A DNA stretch of 64,000 nt from Rhodospirillales bacterium (GTDB lineage Bacteria > Pseudomonadota > Alphaproteobacteria > Micavibrionales > Micavibrionaceae), in assembly GCA_020638365.1 (NCBI GenBank), contig JACKIQ010000003.1, forward strand, positions 124,001-188,000, read 5' to 3'. The notes under the pieces are model-generated. The model worked only from the letters and a program-made list of their open reading frames with translations. It searched no databases and was not told where the DNA came from. Position 1 is the first letter of the stretch, and every line of letters begins with the position of its first letter. Shown here one piece after another: positions 8,696 through 16,089 of this stretch. A program made the translations under genes and the position numbers.

Positions 8696-8855
8696 TGTCC
8701 GGCTTCTTGTTTCCTTGCGTCTATATTTTACCTCATATCCGCCTGTTAAGGCACGGGTTTTATAGCGCTATCAACTTACTTACTTCTTGAGACTTTCCGG
8801 GTTTTCGTTCATATTCCGCGCTAAGCATTTACCGCAGTCTTAAAAAGTTAGCTGT

Positions 8856-9356
8856 TTGTACGAGAAATCAAAAAAAAGTAACGGCAAGGGACGGAGGCAA
8901 GGCGACAAGATTCTTATAGGTCGCACGGAGTGGTGCGGTCTGCCGGAATTAGGGCTTCCAGCGGTTAAAGCCAGGATCGACACGGGGGCGAAGACATCAG
9001 CCTTACATGCTTATGATATCGAGACTTTTGAGAAAGCCGGACAAACATATGTCCGCTTCAAGATACATCCACTTCAGAGGAACTCAGTACTTGTCCGAGT
9101 TTGTGAGGCACCGCTGATCCAGAAAAAGGTCGTTATCAGTTCCAACGGGGAGCGCGAGCAAAGGTATGTTATAAAAACGCCTCTTGTTTTTCCGGTGTGT
9201 ACGATTCTGGCTGAGGTTACTTTGACGTCACGTCACAAAATGCGTTTTCGAATGTTGCTTGGACGAGAGGCGCTCAAAAAAGCCAGATTTATTGTCGATC
9301 CTTCAAAGTACCTGCTGCTTGGAAGTATTGAGGAAGAACAGTCTCTTTATGAATGA
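8856..9356 (+). CDS. rimB: RimB-like retropepsin-fold protease (DUF785 / PF05618)
   Basis: The protein belongs to the retropepsin-like family (DUF785, once called ATP-dependent zinc protease) found beside rimK. The key motif is the aspartyl-protease-like ARIDTGAKTSALHA at about residues 39-52, with RMLLGREAL near residue 130. In Pseudomonas, RimB removes or trims the polyglutamate that RimK adds to ribosomal protein S6. The only start in frame after the upstream stop is TTG 8856, without a clear Shine-Dalgarno site. The first 20 residues are lysine-rich and poorly conserved. Its stop is 16 bases before the rimK ATG, so the two form an operon. No rimA was seen. Confidence 0.85.
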   Translation: MYEKSKKSNGKGRRQGDKILIGRTEWCGLPELGLPAVKARIDTGAKTSALHAYDIETFEKAGQTYVRFKIHPLQRNSVLVRVCEAPLIQKKVVISSNGEREQRYVIKTPLVFPVCTILAEVTLTSRHKMRFRMLLGREALKKARFIVDPSKYLLLGSIEEEQSLYE

Positions 9357-9372
9357 ATTTTAAGGGGTGAGA

Positions 9373-10284
9373 ATGAGAATAGCCGTTTTAGCCAGCAATC
9401 CCGATCTTTATTCCAATAAACGCCTGATGGAGGCAGGGGAGGAGCGCGGTCATAAAATGAGTTTTATCGTCATCAAGAACTGTTACATGGATATTACGGC
9501 CCGTAAGCCAGAGATCCATTACCGAGGCGGTGAGATTCTGAAAAAGTTTGATGCGGTCATTCCACGGATACGGCCGTCCATGACCTTTTACGGATGCTCG
9601 GTTTTAAGGCAGTTCGAGTTACAGGGTTCTTATTGTCTAAATGGGCCGATAGCGATTACGCGGGCGCAGGATAAATTGCGCACTCTCCAGATGCTTTGCA
9701 GCGACAAGGATATCAATATTCCAAAAACCGGATATGCCAATTCGCCTCTGGATACCAAAGACCTTATCAAGATGGTGGGCGGTGCGCCGCTTGTTATAAA
9801 GCTTCTGGAGGGGACGCAGGGAAAGGGTGTGGTTCTTGCCGAGACCGATAAGGCCGCCGAGAGCGTTATCAACGCATTTAAAAGTTTGAAGGCCAATATT
9901 CTTGTTCAGGAATTTGTCAAAGAATCCAAAGGGGTGGATCTGCGGTGTTTTGTGATCGGCGACAAGGTTGTAGCTTCGATGGAGAGGCGTGCGGCTAAGG
10001 GTGAATTCCGCGCTAACATTCATCTTGGGGGGTCCGGCCATAAGGTCAAGATTACGGCGCAGGAGCGCAAGATGGCTATAGAGACGGCGAATCTTGTCGG
10101 GCTTAAGGTTTGTGGCGTTGATATGATCCGTTCACATGAAGGGCCGAAGGTGTTGGAGGTTAATGCCTCCCCCGGTCTTGAAGGGGTTGAAAATACTACA
10201 GAGATCGATATCGCGGAGTTGATGATCAAGCATATTGAAATGCATGTTCAAAAGTCCAAGCGTAAACCGCCTAAGAAAAAGTAG
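9373..10284 (+). CDS. rimK: RimK ribosomal protein S6 alpha-L-glutamate ligase
   Basis: RimK is an ATP-grasp ligase that adds glutamates to the C-terminus of ribosomal protein S6. The 303-residue product matches the E. coli enzyme over its length. It has an N-terminal pre-ATP-grasp domain, the LLEGTQGKGVVLAE ATP-binding loop, ILVQEF, MERRAAKGEFRAN and the metal-binding VLEVNASPG. I start at ATG 9373, preceded by GGGG at the right distance; an in-frame GTG at 9367 is possible. It is coupled to rimB upstream, consistent with a modification/trimming pair. A terminator follows. Confidence 0.93.
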   Translation: MRIAVLASNPDLYSNKRLMEAGEERGHKMSFIVIKNCYMDITARKPEIHYRGGEILKKFDAVIPRIRPSMTFYGCSVLRQFELQGSYCLNGPIAITRAQDKLRTLQMLCSDKDINIPKTGYANSPLDTKDLIKMVGGAPLVIKLLEGTQGKGVVLAETDKAAESVINAFKSLKANILVQEFVKESKGVDLRCFVIGDKVVASMERRAAKGEFRANIHLGGSGHKVKITAQERKMAIETANLVGLKVCGVDMIRSHEGPKVLEVNASPGLEGVENTTEIDIAELMIKHIEMHVQKSKRKPPKKK

Positions 10285-10299
10285 CTTTTCTCCCATCAT

Positions 10300-10327
10300 A
10301 AAAAAGGCGACTCCTGCCGCCTTTTTT
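10300..10327 (+). terminator. Rho-independent terminator after rimK
   Basis: AAAAAAGGCG at 10300-10309 pairs with CGCCTTTTTT at 10318-10327. Because the stem is A-rich on one side and T-rich on the other, it can end both rimK and the convergent RTX gene. Confidence 0.82.
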
Positions 10328-10351
10328 ATGGTTTAGAGGAAGTGTTTTATT

Positions 10352-11674
10352 TTATACAACCGCAATGTTTCCGTTTGCGATCATGTCTTCGCCGGTTCCT
10401 AGGCCTGTCACGCCTGCCAAGGCCGCAACGAATTGGATATCCGTGCCGGCTCCCGCACCATCGGCGTCTATGGCGACAACCGTGTTCCCGTCCAATTCAG
10501 CGGTCAGGATATAGTCATTTATGGACTCGGTGGCCGGATCGAAATTTCCCAGATCGATAACATCGCTTAGGACGATGATATCTTCACCGCTTGTGAAATC
10601 GCCGATAATGTCAGGACCTGAGGCGATGCTGTCAGCGTCAAACAGAAACACATCGTTTCCTGCCTCGCCGAAGAGAACGTCCGAGTCCGCCCCGCCGTAA
10701 AGCAGGTCGTCGCCCGCTCCGCCGAAAAGCGCGTCGTTTCCTGCACCGCCAATCAGGACGTCATTGCCCTGATCGCCGCCGAGGGCATCATTACCGTTCT
10801 GACCTTCGAGCCAGTCGTCGCCGAACCCGCCGGAAAGGATATCGTTGCCCGTACCACCAAAGAGGGCGTCGTTCCCCCATTCTCCGGCAAGGAGGTCGTT
10901 TCCATCATCACCAGAAAGAACGTCGTTGTCGGCTCCGCCGAAGAGCGCGTCATCGCCTGCTCCACCGGACAGAAGGTCTTCGCCCGACTCGCCTGCCAGA
11001 AGATCATTGCCATCTTCGCCGAAAAGCGCGTCGTTTCCGGACTGACCGTTCAGAACGTCGTTGTCGGCGCCACCCGCGAGCAGGTCATTGCCCGCTCCGC
11101 CCAGAAGGAGATCGGTTCCGTTTCCGCCGACAAGAACGTCATCTCCTGCACCGCCGTCGAGAATGTCGTTTCCGTCTTCCCCGCAGAGCCAATCCTGACC
11201 CAGACCACCGGAGAGGACGTCACATCCCTTCCCGCCGAACAGGGCATCATTTCCGGCTTCTCCGGCTAGAAGATCGTCGCCTTCTCCACCTGCAAGCACA
11301 TCGTCACCAGTGCCACCGAAGAGCGCATCGTTTCCTTCTTCTCCGACGAGCAAATCGTTTCCTGGGCCGCCTGCCAGAATGTCGTTGCCCTGACCGCCAA
11401 AGAGCGCATCGTTGCCAGTGCCACCAAGCAGGACGTCGTCGCCGGGTCCGCCGAACAGAGCGTCATGATCGCGACGGCCCAGCAGCAGGTCGTTTCCAAG
11501 ACCTCCGACCAGTAGGTCATCGCCCGCCCCGCCATCTATCAGATCGTTACCCCAACTTGAGAAGACCGCATCGTCGCCGTATCCGGCGGCAATGAGATCG
11601 GCTCCGGCGGTTCCGAGCAGAAGATCGTTAAAAGGGCTCCCGCCTATGAGAGCGTTTGGTTTGTAAGAGGACAT
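10352..11674 (-). CDS. RTX (hemolysin-type Ca-binding) beta-roll protein
   Basis: Almost the whole 440-residue protein is made of glycine/aspartate nonapeptides of the form GGxGxDxLx, which bind calcium and fold into a beta-roll. I count more than thirty repeats between about residues 10 and 345. The last 95 residues (DIIGDFTSGEDIIVL onward) look like the type I secretion end found in RTX exoproteins. There is no enzymatic or adhesion domain, so it may be a surface or secreted Ca-binding scaffold. The triplet DALFG recurs every two or three nonapeptides. Within the window no type I transporter is seen. The gene is divergent from padR and shares an operator region. Confidence 0.9.
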   Translation of the reverse strand: MSSYKPNALIGGSPFNDLLLGTAGADLIAAGYGDDAVFSSWGNDLIDGGAGDDLLVGGLGNDLLLGRRDHDALFGGPGDDVLLGGTGNDALFGGQGNDILAGGPGNDLLVGEEGNDALFGGTGDDVLAGGEGDDLLAGEAGNDALFGGKGCDVLSGGLGQDWLCGEDGNDILDGGAGDDVLVGGNGTDLLLGGAGNDLLAGGADNDVLNGQSGNDALFGEDGNDLLAGESGEDLLSGGAGDDALFGGADNDVLSGDDGNDLLAGEWGNDALFGGTGNDILSGGFGDDWLEGQNGNDALGGDQGNDVLIGGAGNDALFGGAGDDLLYGGADSDVLFGEAGNDVFLFDADSIASGPDIIGDFTSGEDIIVLSDVIDLGNFDPATESINDYILTAELDGNTVVAIDADGAGAGTDIQFVAALAGVTGLGTGEDMIANGNIAVV

Positions 11675-11717
11675 GTTAAAACTCCTTTTTTCATAATTAT
11701 CTGAGGATCAGAGCCCT

Positions 11718-11789
11718 ACGGTACTCTGCATTGCGCTACTTGTCAATACATAGTACCATAATACAGAGTAATGCGTTGCAGAGTACCGT
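11718..11789. promoter_or_regulatory. Divergent promoter with 13-bp inverted repeat (PadR operator candidate)
   Basis: ACGGTACTCTGCA at 11718-11730 and TGCAGAGTACCGT at 11777-11789 are perfect inverted copies. A further CAGAGTA copy lies at 11764-11770. TTGACA read on the minus strand (11746-11741) with TACCGT 17 bases on would serve the RTX gene. TTGCGC (11731-11736) with TACCAT (11754-11759) could serve padR. The repeats overlap both promoter regions, as expected for a repressor that also controls itself. Confidence 0.65.
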
Positions 11790-11867
11790 TTTTCACGCTA
11801 TAATGGTTCTGTTCCTAGGTTGCAAAATTGCGCCTACAGACATAGAAAATATTCAAGAGGCAAAGTT

Positions 11868-12215
11868 TTGGGTGAATTATCCGTCGATAGCTGGATTTCG
11901 CAGATCAGAAAGGGGCTCGTTGAGTTCTGCGTTCTTGCGATTCTTTCGCGGGGCGAGGCTTACGGCTATTCGATCCTACGACAGCTTGAGGAATATCCGG
12001 GACTAGCCTTCAAAGAAAGCACGTTGTATCTGGTCCTAGGGCGGCTAAAAAAAGAGGGGCTGGTCAGTGTGCGGACCGGGCCTTCGGAATCCGGACCGCC
12101 GCGCCGCTATTTCAAGATGACCGCTTCCGGAAAGGCGCGCTTGCAGGATATGCGGCACTACTGGGACGATACAAACAAGGCAATCAATAAACTTCTTGAG
12201 CAGGCCGAGGACTAG
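11868..12215 (+). CDS. PadR-family transcriptional regulator
   Basis: The product is a PadR-type winged-helix repressor. The core WISQIRKGLVEFCVLAIL, YGYSIL, STLYLVLGRLKKEGLV and RRYFKMTASG segments follow the family order through the winged helix, then a C-terminal helix. I choose TTG 11868, with an AAGAGG site seven bases before it; the frame is open back to TTG 11820. The gene is coupled to a HAAS-domain membrane protein two bases downstream. PadR/HAAS pairs are known to work together. The inverted repeats upstream are a likely binding site, so the RTX gene is a plausible target. Confidence 0.87.
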   Translation: MGELSVDSWISQIRKGLVEFCVLAILSRGEAYGYSILRQLEEYPGLAFKESTLYLVLGRLKKEGLVSVRTGPSESGPPRRYFKMTASGKARLQDMRHYWDDTNKAINKLLEQAED

Positions 12216-12217
12216 AT

Positions 12218-12730
12218 ATGGAGCATTTTTCAAGGGCGGGACGCAAGCGCCTTAAAAAATATCTGAAAAAGGTCAGCCGCTCCATGAAGCGCAAGGGGGC
12301 GGATAAAGAGGAGATTGAGGCTGTCGTCGAAAGTCTGCGTGAACAGGTGATCGAGCTGGTCGGGCAGCCGGAGGAAAAAGCCGGGAAGGACGTGATCGAA
12401 GAGATTCTGGGGAATTTCGATACGCCGCAAGCCTTTGGCGAGCAGGTTGCCCTGAACCCTCTTCCCAAGACAGATTCGACCGCCTGGGTTGCACAGTTCA
12501 GTGCGAGGGCCAGTATCGCCGGTGTTTTTCTGGCGCTCATTTTGGGTGCCCTCGTTACTTCGGCGGGGGGGAACGGCCAGCATGTCGGGGGGGTCGCTTT
12601 CCTCGTCTGCGAGGTGATGGCTTTTATCACCGGGGCTATCAAATTCAGAACCAAGCCAGGCAGGATCGGCCTCGTTATTTCCGGTCTGCTGCTTCTGGTT
12701 TTCGTTATCGCGGTAAACGCCAATAAATAA
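12218..12730 (+). CDS. HAAS-domain membrane protein (PadR partner)
   Basis: The first 80 or so residues are a charged helical domain (RKRLKKYLKKVSRSM, EEIEAVVESLREQVIELV, VIEEILGNFDTPQAFG). This resembles the HAAS (DUF1700-type) domain encoded next to PadR regulators. Three membrane helices follow, at about 91-111, 121-137 and 147-166. Established knowledge is limited to the PadR association; the protein is thought to sense or relay an envelope signal. It starts two bases after the padR stop, indicating coupled expression. Confidence 0.72.
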   Translation: MEHFSRAGRKRLKKYLKKVSRSMKRKGADKEEIEAVVESLREQVIELVGQPEEKAGKDVIEEILGNFDTPQAFGEQVALNPLPKTDSTAWVAQFSARASIAGVFLALILGALVTSAGGNGQHVGGVAFLVCEVMAFITGAIKFRTKPGRIGLVISGLLLLVFVIAVNANK

Positions 12731-12733
12731 AGA

Positions 12734-12760
12734 CTGCCCGGTCTATTCCATTCCGGGCAG
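12734..12760 (-). terminator. Hairpin between convergent HAAS and hsp20 genes
   Basis: CTGCCCGG at 12734-12741 pairs with CCGGGCAG at 12753-12760. On the minus strand the stem is followed by TCTTTATTTATT, so it most likely terminates the hsp20 transcript; on the plus strand there is no T run. Confidence 0.6.
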
Positions 12761-12783
12761 CCTCATCTTCTTCCAGAGGAATT

Positions 12784-13323
12784 TCAGCCGGCTTTCCGGA
12801 TTTCGATCTGTTTCACATTATCCGGTTTTTTTAGCACCTTCCGCGGGACGTTGATGCTCAGCACTCCGTTTTTGAAGGTCGCTTCGACATCTCCGGCTAC
12901 GGCATCTTCCGGCAGTGAGAGGACACGCTTGAAGGACCCGTAGGAGCGTTCTATACGATGCCAGTTCTTGTCTTTTTCCTCGCGCTCGTTTTTCTTTTCG
13001 CCGCTGATGGTCAAGGTGTGGCCGGTCAGTTCCAGCTTTACGTCCTTTTCTTCAACGCCGGGAATTTCAGCTGTGATCGTGTAGGATTTTCCGGTTTCGC
13101 TGATATCAACGCTTGGTTTTAAAACCGTTGGCGAGAATGCAGCAAGTCCGCCTTCCGGGTTGCTAAAGAAGCCGCCGATGAGCTTGTCGAACTCTTTATG
13201 AAACTCCTCAAAAGGGCTGCCAGCGTAAAAGGATGCCGGTGTCTTCGAATTGTTTCGTTGAGCTGCCGTCTGTTCGTCTTCATGTTTAAACCAGTTCCAT
13301 GGCGCCCATTTTTCAATATTCAT
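12784..13323 (-). CDS. Small heat-shock protein, Hsp20 family
   Basis: Hsp20 proteins are ATP-independent chaperones that hold unfolded proteins. The 179-residue product has a variable N-terminus (MNIEKWAPWNWF) and an alpha-crystallin domain from about residue 70. That domain contains PSVDISETGKSYTITAEIPGV and the diagnostic FKNGVLSINVPR. I use the ATG at 13323, because GGAG lies seven bases before it; an upstream ATG at 13335 would add four residues. It lies downstream of a second hsp20 gene on the same strand, with a large hairpin between them. Confidence 0.93.
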   Translation of the reverse strand: MNIEKWAPWNWFKHEDEQTAAQRNNSKTPASFYAGSPFEEFHKEFDKLIGGFFSNPEGGLAAFSPTVLKPSVDISETGKSYTITAEIPGVEEKDVKLELTGHTLTISGEKKNEREEKDKNWHRIERSYGSFKRVLSLPEDAVAGDVEATFKNGVLSINVPRKVLKKPDNVKQIEIRKAG

Positions 13324-13376
13324 GATTTTCTCCATTCCTGTTTAGAGGTGTTTGAATTTACGCTCGACCCATGTTT

Positions 13377-13451
13377 AAAAAAAAACAGGGCCAATTCATT
13401 GCCCCTCGGGTGGCTCCGGCCCGTGTGGAGACAGACCGGAGCCTTTCGGGG
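13377..13451 (-). terminator. Large hairpin with T run between the two hsp20 genes
   Basis: CCCCTCGGG/GGCTCCGG at 13402-13419 pairs with CCGGAGCC/CGGGG at 13436-13451. Read on the minus strand the hairpin is followed, after 17 bases, by nine T residues (13385-13377). It may terminate or partly attenuate transcription from the upstream hsp20 gene into the downstream one. Confidence 0.5.
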
Positions 13452-13464
13452 TGGGTGCTCGGTT

Positions 13465-13941
13465 TTATTTTTTCTTGCCTTTATTTTCGATGGACTTAGC
13501 CGGGCTTTCCTTGATCGGGATCATGCGCGGCTTTTTTTCCTCGGGAATTTCACGTTGCAAAGAGACGGTCAGCAACCCATCGCGCAGGTCCGCATCCGTG
13601 ACCTTTATGTAATCCGCCAAGCGGAAGGTCCGTTCGAAGGGACGGGCTGCGATCCCGCGGTGCAGGATTTGCACTTTTTCGTCCGCCTCCTGTTTTTTCG
13701 TGCGACCGGACACGGTGAGAACACCGTTTTCCAGCACGATATTCAGGTCTTCCTGACCGAACCCGGCTACGGCCATCGTGATCCGGTAATCATCTTCACC
13801 GATTTTTTCGATGTTGTAGGGCGGGTAACTATCGAAGCTTTCGGACGTGTCGCGCAGGAGCGATTCGAACATCTCATTCAAACGGTCGAACCCGACAGTT
13901 TGGCGCATTAAGGGTGTTGTGAGAGTCATTACGTTTGTCAT
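13465..13941 (-). CDS. Small heat-shock protein, Hsp20/IbpA type
   Basis: The 158-residue protein resembles alphaproteobacterial HspH/IbpA proteins. It starts MTNVMTLTTPLMRQTVGFDRL, followed by YPPYNIEK and the alpha-crystallin core with ITMAVAGFGQEDLNI, LHRGIAARPFERTFRLAD and LRDGLLTVSLQREIPE. The C-terminus is lysine-rich with the MIPIK anchor motif. AAAGGAG precedes the ATG. A minus-strand promoter TTGACT (14050-14045) with TAGACT (14028-14023) lies next to a perfect CIRCE element, so HrcA repression is likely. The roughly 80-base leader could also hold a thermosensor, but I could not show one. Confidence 0.93.
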   Translation of the reverse strand: MTNVMTLTTPLMRQTVGFDRLNEMFESLLRDTSESFDSYPPYNIEKIGEDDYRITMAVAGFGQEDLNIVLENGVLTVSGRTKKQEADEKVQILHRGIAARPFERTFRLADYIKVTDADLRDGLLTVSLQREIPEEKKPRMIPIKESPAKSIENKGKKK

Positions 13942-14055
13942 TTTTATCTCCTTTCAAAGCAAGATTAAACAAACATTTCATTTTGGCGACGGACCCATTG
14001 AGGCATCCGTTTATGTATTTTCAGTCTACTGATTTTGAATTCAGAGTCAAGTTTT

Positions 14056-14082
14056 TTAGCACTCGCCTTAATAGAGTGCTAA
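14056..14082. promoter_or_regulatory. CIRCE element (HrcA operator) upstream of hsp20
   Basis: The sequence is TTAGCACTC-N9-GAGTGCTAA with no mismatch to the CIRCE consensus bound by the HrcA repressor. It sits just upstream of the -35 region of the minus-strand hsp20 promoter and 65 bases before the plus-strand hydrolase gene, so it could influence both. Confidence 0.93.
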
Positions 14083-14146
14083 AATGCAAATCAAGCTTTT
14101 TCATTTCTTTGCAATGCGTTAGAGTGTGCGTATCTAAGGAAACTCC

Positions 14147-15046
14147 ATGAGAATTTTAAAGATTCTGATTGTCGTCGTTGTTGTATCTTTCGCTCTTTTG
14201 GCAGCGGAAGTTATGCGAATAGCTGCTGTTTTTAACGGACCTTTCCCCGGTGCGCCATTGGCGGTTTATAAACAGTTGCCGAGAGCTGAACCTGTCGATT
14301 TTGTGAGCAAAAGCGGGGTGCAGCTTCAAGGTTCTCTTATATCTGGCGAAAAGGGGCGCGGGGTTGTCCTGCTTTTGCACGGACATAATGTGCATCGGAA
14401 TATCCTTATCCGCCGGGCCCGGTTTTTGACACGTGAAGGGTATACCGTTTTCATGTTCGATTTTCAGGGGCACGGGCAGAGCGGGGAAGAGGCCGTGACC
14501 ATGGGATACCGTGAATCTCAGGATGTCGAGGCGGCGATGGAATTACTGCGTGCGCGATATCCAGATGAACAAATTGCTATCGTAGCAACCTCTATGGGCG
14601 CGGCATCGGTGATCGCCCGCGGAGAGGCGGTGGAGTCGGATGCTTATGTTCTGGAATGTATGTATTACTCCCTTCCCGAGTTAATCGAACGCAGGCTGGG
14701 AGAGAAATATGGGCGCGGTTTTGCGTCTATCCTTACGCCGCTAATATTATGGGAGCAGATTCTTGTGGTTGGTTATGATCCGAGGGCGGTCGCTCCGGGG
14801 AGGGCCGTTTCGACAATCACAAAACCTGTTTTGTATATCGCGGCGGATCAGGATCAGTATGTTACGCTGGAGGAATCAATGGATGTTTTTGAGCGTATAA
14901 CAGCGCCCAAAGAACTCTGGGTGATCAAGGGTCAGAGGCATGGGGATTTTTCGCATACCGTACCGGACGCATATGAAAAAAAAGTGCTGGAATTTTTGGC
15001 TTTCCGTCTTCGTGTTGAAGAGCAGAATCTCAATAAAGAAGGTTGA
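14147..15046 (+). CDS. Alpha/beta hydrolase, membrane-anchored (paralog 1)
   Basis: The 299-residue product has an N-terminal membrane anchor or uncleaved signal (about residues 5-28) and an alpha/beta-hydrolase fold. Visible motifs are the oxyanion loop LLLHGHNVHRN, FDFQGHGQS, the nucleophile elbow ATSMGAAS, an acid in AADQDQ and the catalytic His in GQRHGDF. It belongs to the group of serine hydrolases annotated as BEM46/YqiA-like; the substrate is unknown. It is followed six bases later by a paralog, so the pair arose by tandem duplication. AAGGA lies before the start. The CIRCE element upstream could couple it to heat shock. Confidence 0.85.
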   Translation: MRILKILIVVVVVSFALLAAEVMRIAAVFNGPFPGAPLAVYKQLPRAEPVDFVSKSGVQLQGSLISGEKGRGVVLLLHGHNVHRNILIRRARFLTREGYTVFMFDFQGHGQSGEEAVTMGYRESQDVEAAMELLRARYPDEQIAIVATSMGAASVIARGEAVESDAYVLECMYYSLPELIERRLGEKYGRGFASILTPLILWEQILVVGYDPRAVAPGRAVSTITKPVLYIAADQDQYVTLEESMDVFERITAPKELWVIKGQRHGDFSHTVPDAYEKKVLEFLAFRLRVEEQNLNKEG

Positions 15047-15052
15047 TCGCGA

Positions 15053-15931
15053 ATGAAAAAAAGACGAACTTTTTTTCTCCGGTTTGCCTTCTCGGTTCTC
15101 TTTCTGCTCACGGGTTCTGTATGTCTTCTTCTGTGGTTTTTCGGTTCGGCTTTTATCGGTCCTTTTCCATACAAAAATCAGCCAGTCCCCAAAGATTTTC
15201 CGGTTGAAGCCGTCACTTTCAAGGATGAAGCCCAAACGGAACTAAAAGGCTGGCTTGTCCGGGGAGAACAAGGCAAAGGGGTTGTTCTGGTTCTGCATGG
15301 TCATGGCGGGAATAAGTCTCTTATGCTTGGCCGTGTCAAATTTTTAAACCGGGCCGGGTACACGGTCTTTGTTTTCGATTTTCAGGGACATGGTGAAAGC
15401 GCCCTAAAGTCTGTGACTGTCGGTTATGAGGAGGCACGGAATATTCGTGCGGCGCTTGCTTTGCTCAAATCCCGATTGCCGGGTCAGAAAATTGCGATTA
15501 TCGGGCCTTCACTGGGCGGAGCTGCACTTCTTGTCAAAGGCCAAGTGATTGAGGCAGACACCTATATTCTGGAGGGTGTTTTTACTACCCTTGAAAAGAC
15601 GGGCGAACATAGAATTGCTCAGTTTTTTGGGCCTACGATGGGCTATATTCTTGCGCCGTTTCTGGTCGCCCAGACACGAATCCGGCTAGGCTTTGATGCG
15701 TTTTTGCTTGCTCCTATAGAGAGCGTTTCGGATTTAAAGGCCCCGGTGCTTGTTATTGGCGGGAGCGCCGATCCGTTTGTTTTTCCTGAGGAGACACAGG
15801 CTTTGTTTGACCGGGTTTCTGCACCGAAAGAACTCTGGCTGGTGGAAGGGGCTGGACATTTTGATTTTTACATGTTTGTGCCGGAGGAGTATGAGCGGCG
15901 GGTTCTGGAGTTTTTGAATAAGTATCTGTAA
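15053..15931 (+). CDS. Alpha/beta hydrolase, membrane-anchored (paralog 2)
   Basis: This 292-residue protein is a paralog of the preceding gene, with the same layout. It has an N-terminal hydrophobic anchor (about 9-34), LVLHGHGGNKS, FDFQGHGES, the nucleophile elbow GPSLGGAA, the acid region GGSADPFVFPEE and the histidine in GAGHFDF. The nucleophile context differs from its neighbour (GPSLGG against ATSMGA), so the two may have different substrates. The genes are six bases apart and likely co-transcribed. Substrate and pathway cannot be read from the sequence. Confidence 0.85.
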   Translation: MKKRRTFFLRFAFSVLFLLTGSVCLLLWFFGSAFIGPFPYKNQPVPKDFPVEAVTFKDEAQTELKGWLVRGEQGKGVVLVLHGHGGNKSLMLGRVKFLNRAGYTVFVFDFQGHGESALKSVTVGYEEARNIRAALALLKSRLPGQKIAIIGPSLGGAALLVKGQVIEADTYILEGVFTTLEKTGEHRIAQFFGPTMGYILAPFLVAQTRIRLGFDAFLLAPIESVSDLKAPVLVIGGSADPFVFPEETQALFDRVSAPKELWLVEGAGHFDFYMFVPEEYERRVLEFLNKYL

Positions 15932-16089
15932 TTTAAGTTATTGATTTTCAATATTATTATTGGACTTTTTGACGCTTAGGGTTTTTCTTTCCTGTTTTGC
16001 GATTTATTACTATAATTACATATTCAAACACCGGGTATGGCGATGTCCGGGAGAGGGCTGCTTAAAAAGCTCCGGCGGGTTGGTAAGGG

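Noticed and set aside
13198..13911. 237-residue plus-strand frame across both hsp20 genes
   Set aside because: It is antisense to two clear alpha-crystallin genes and spans their intergenic hairpin.
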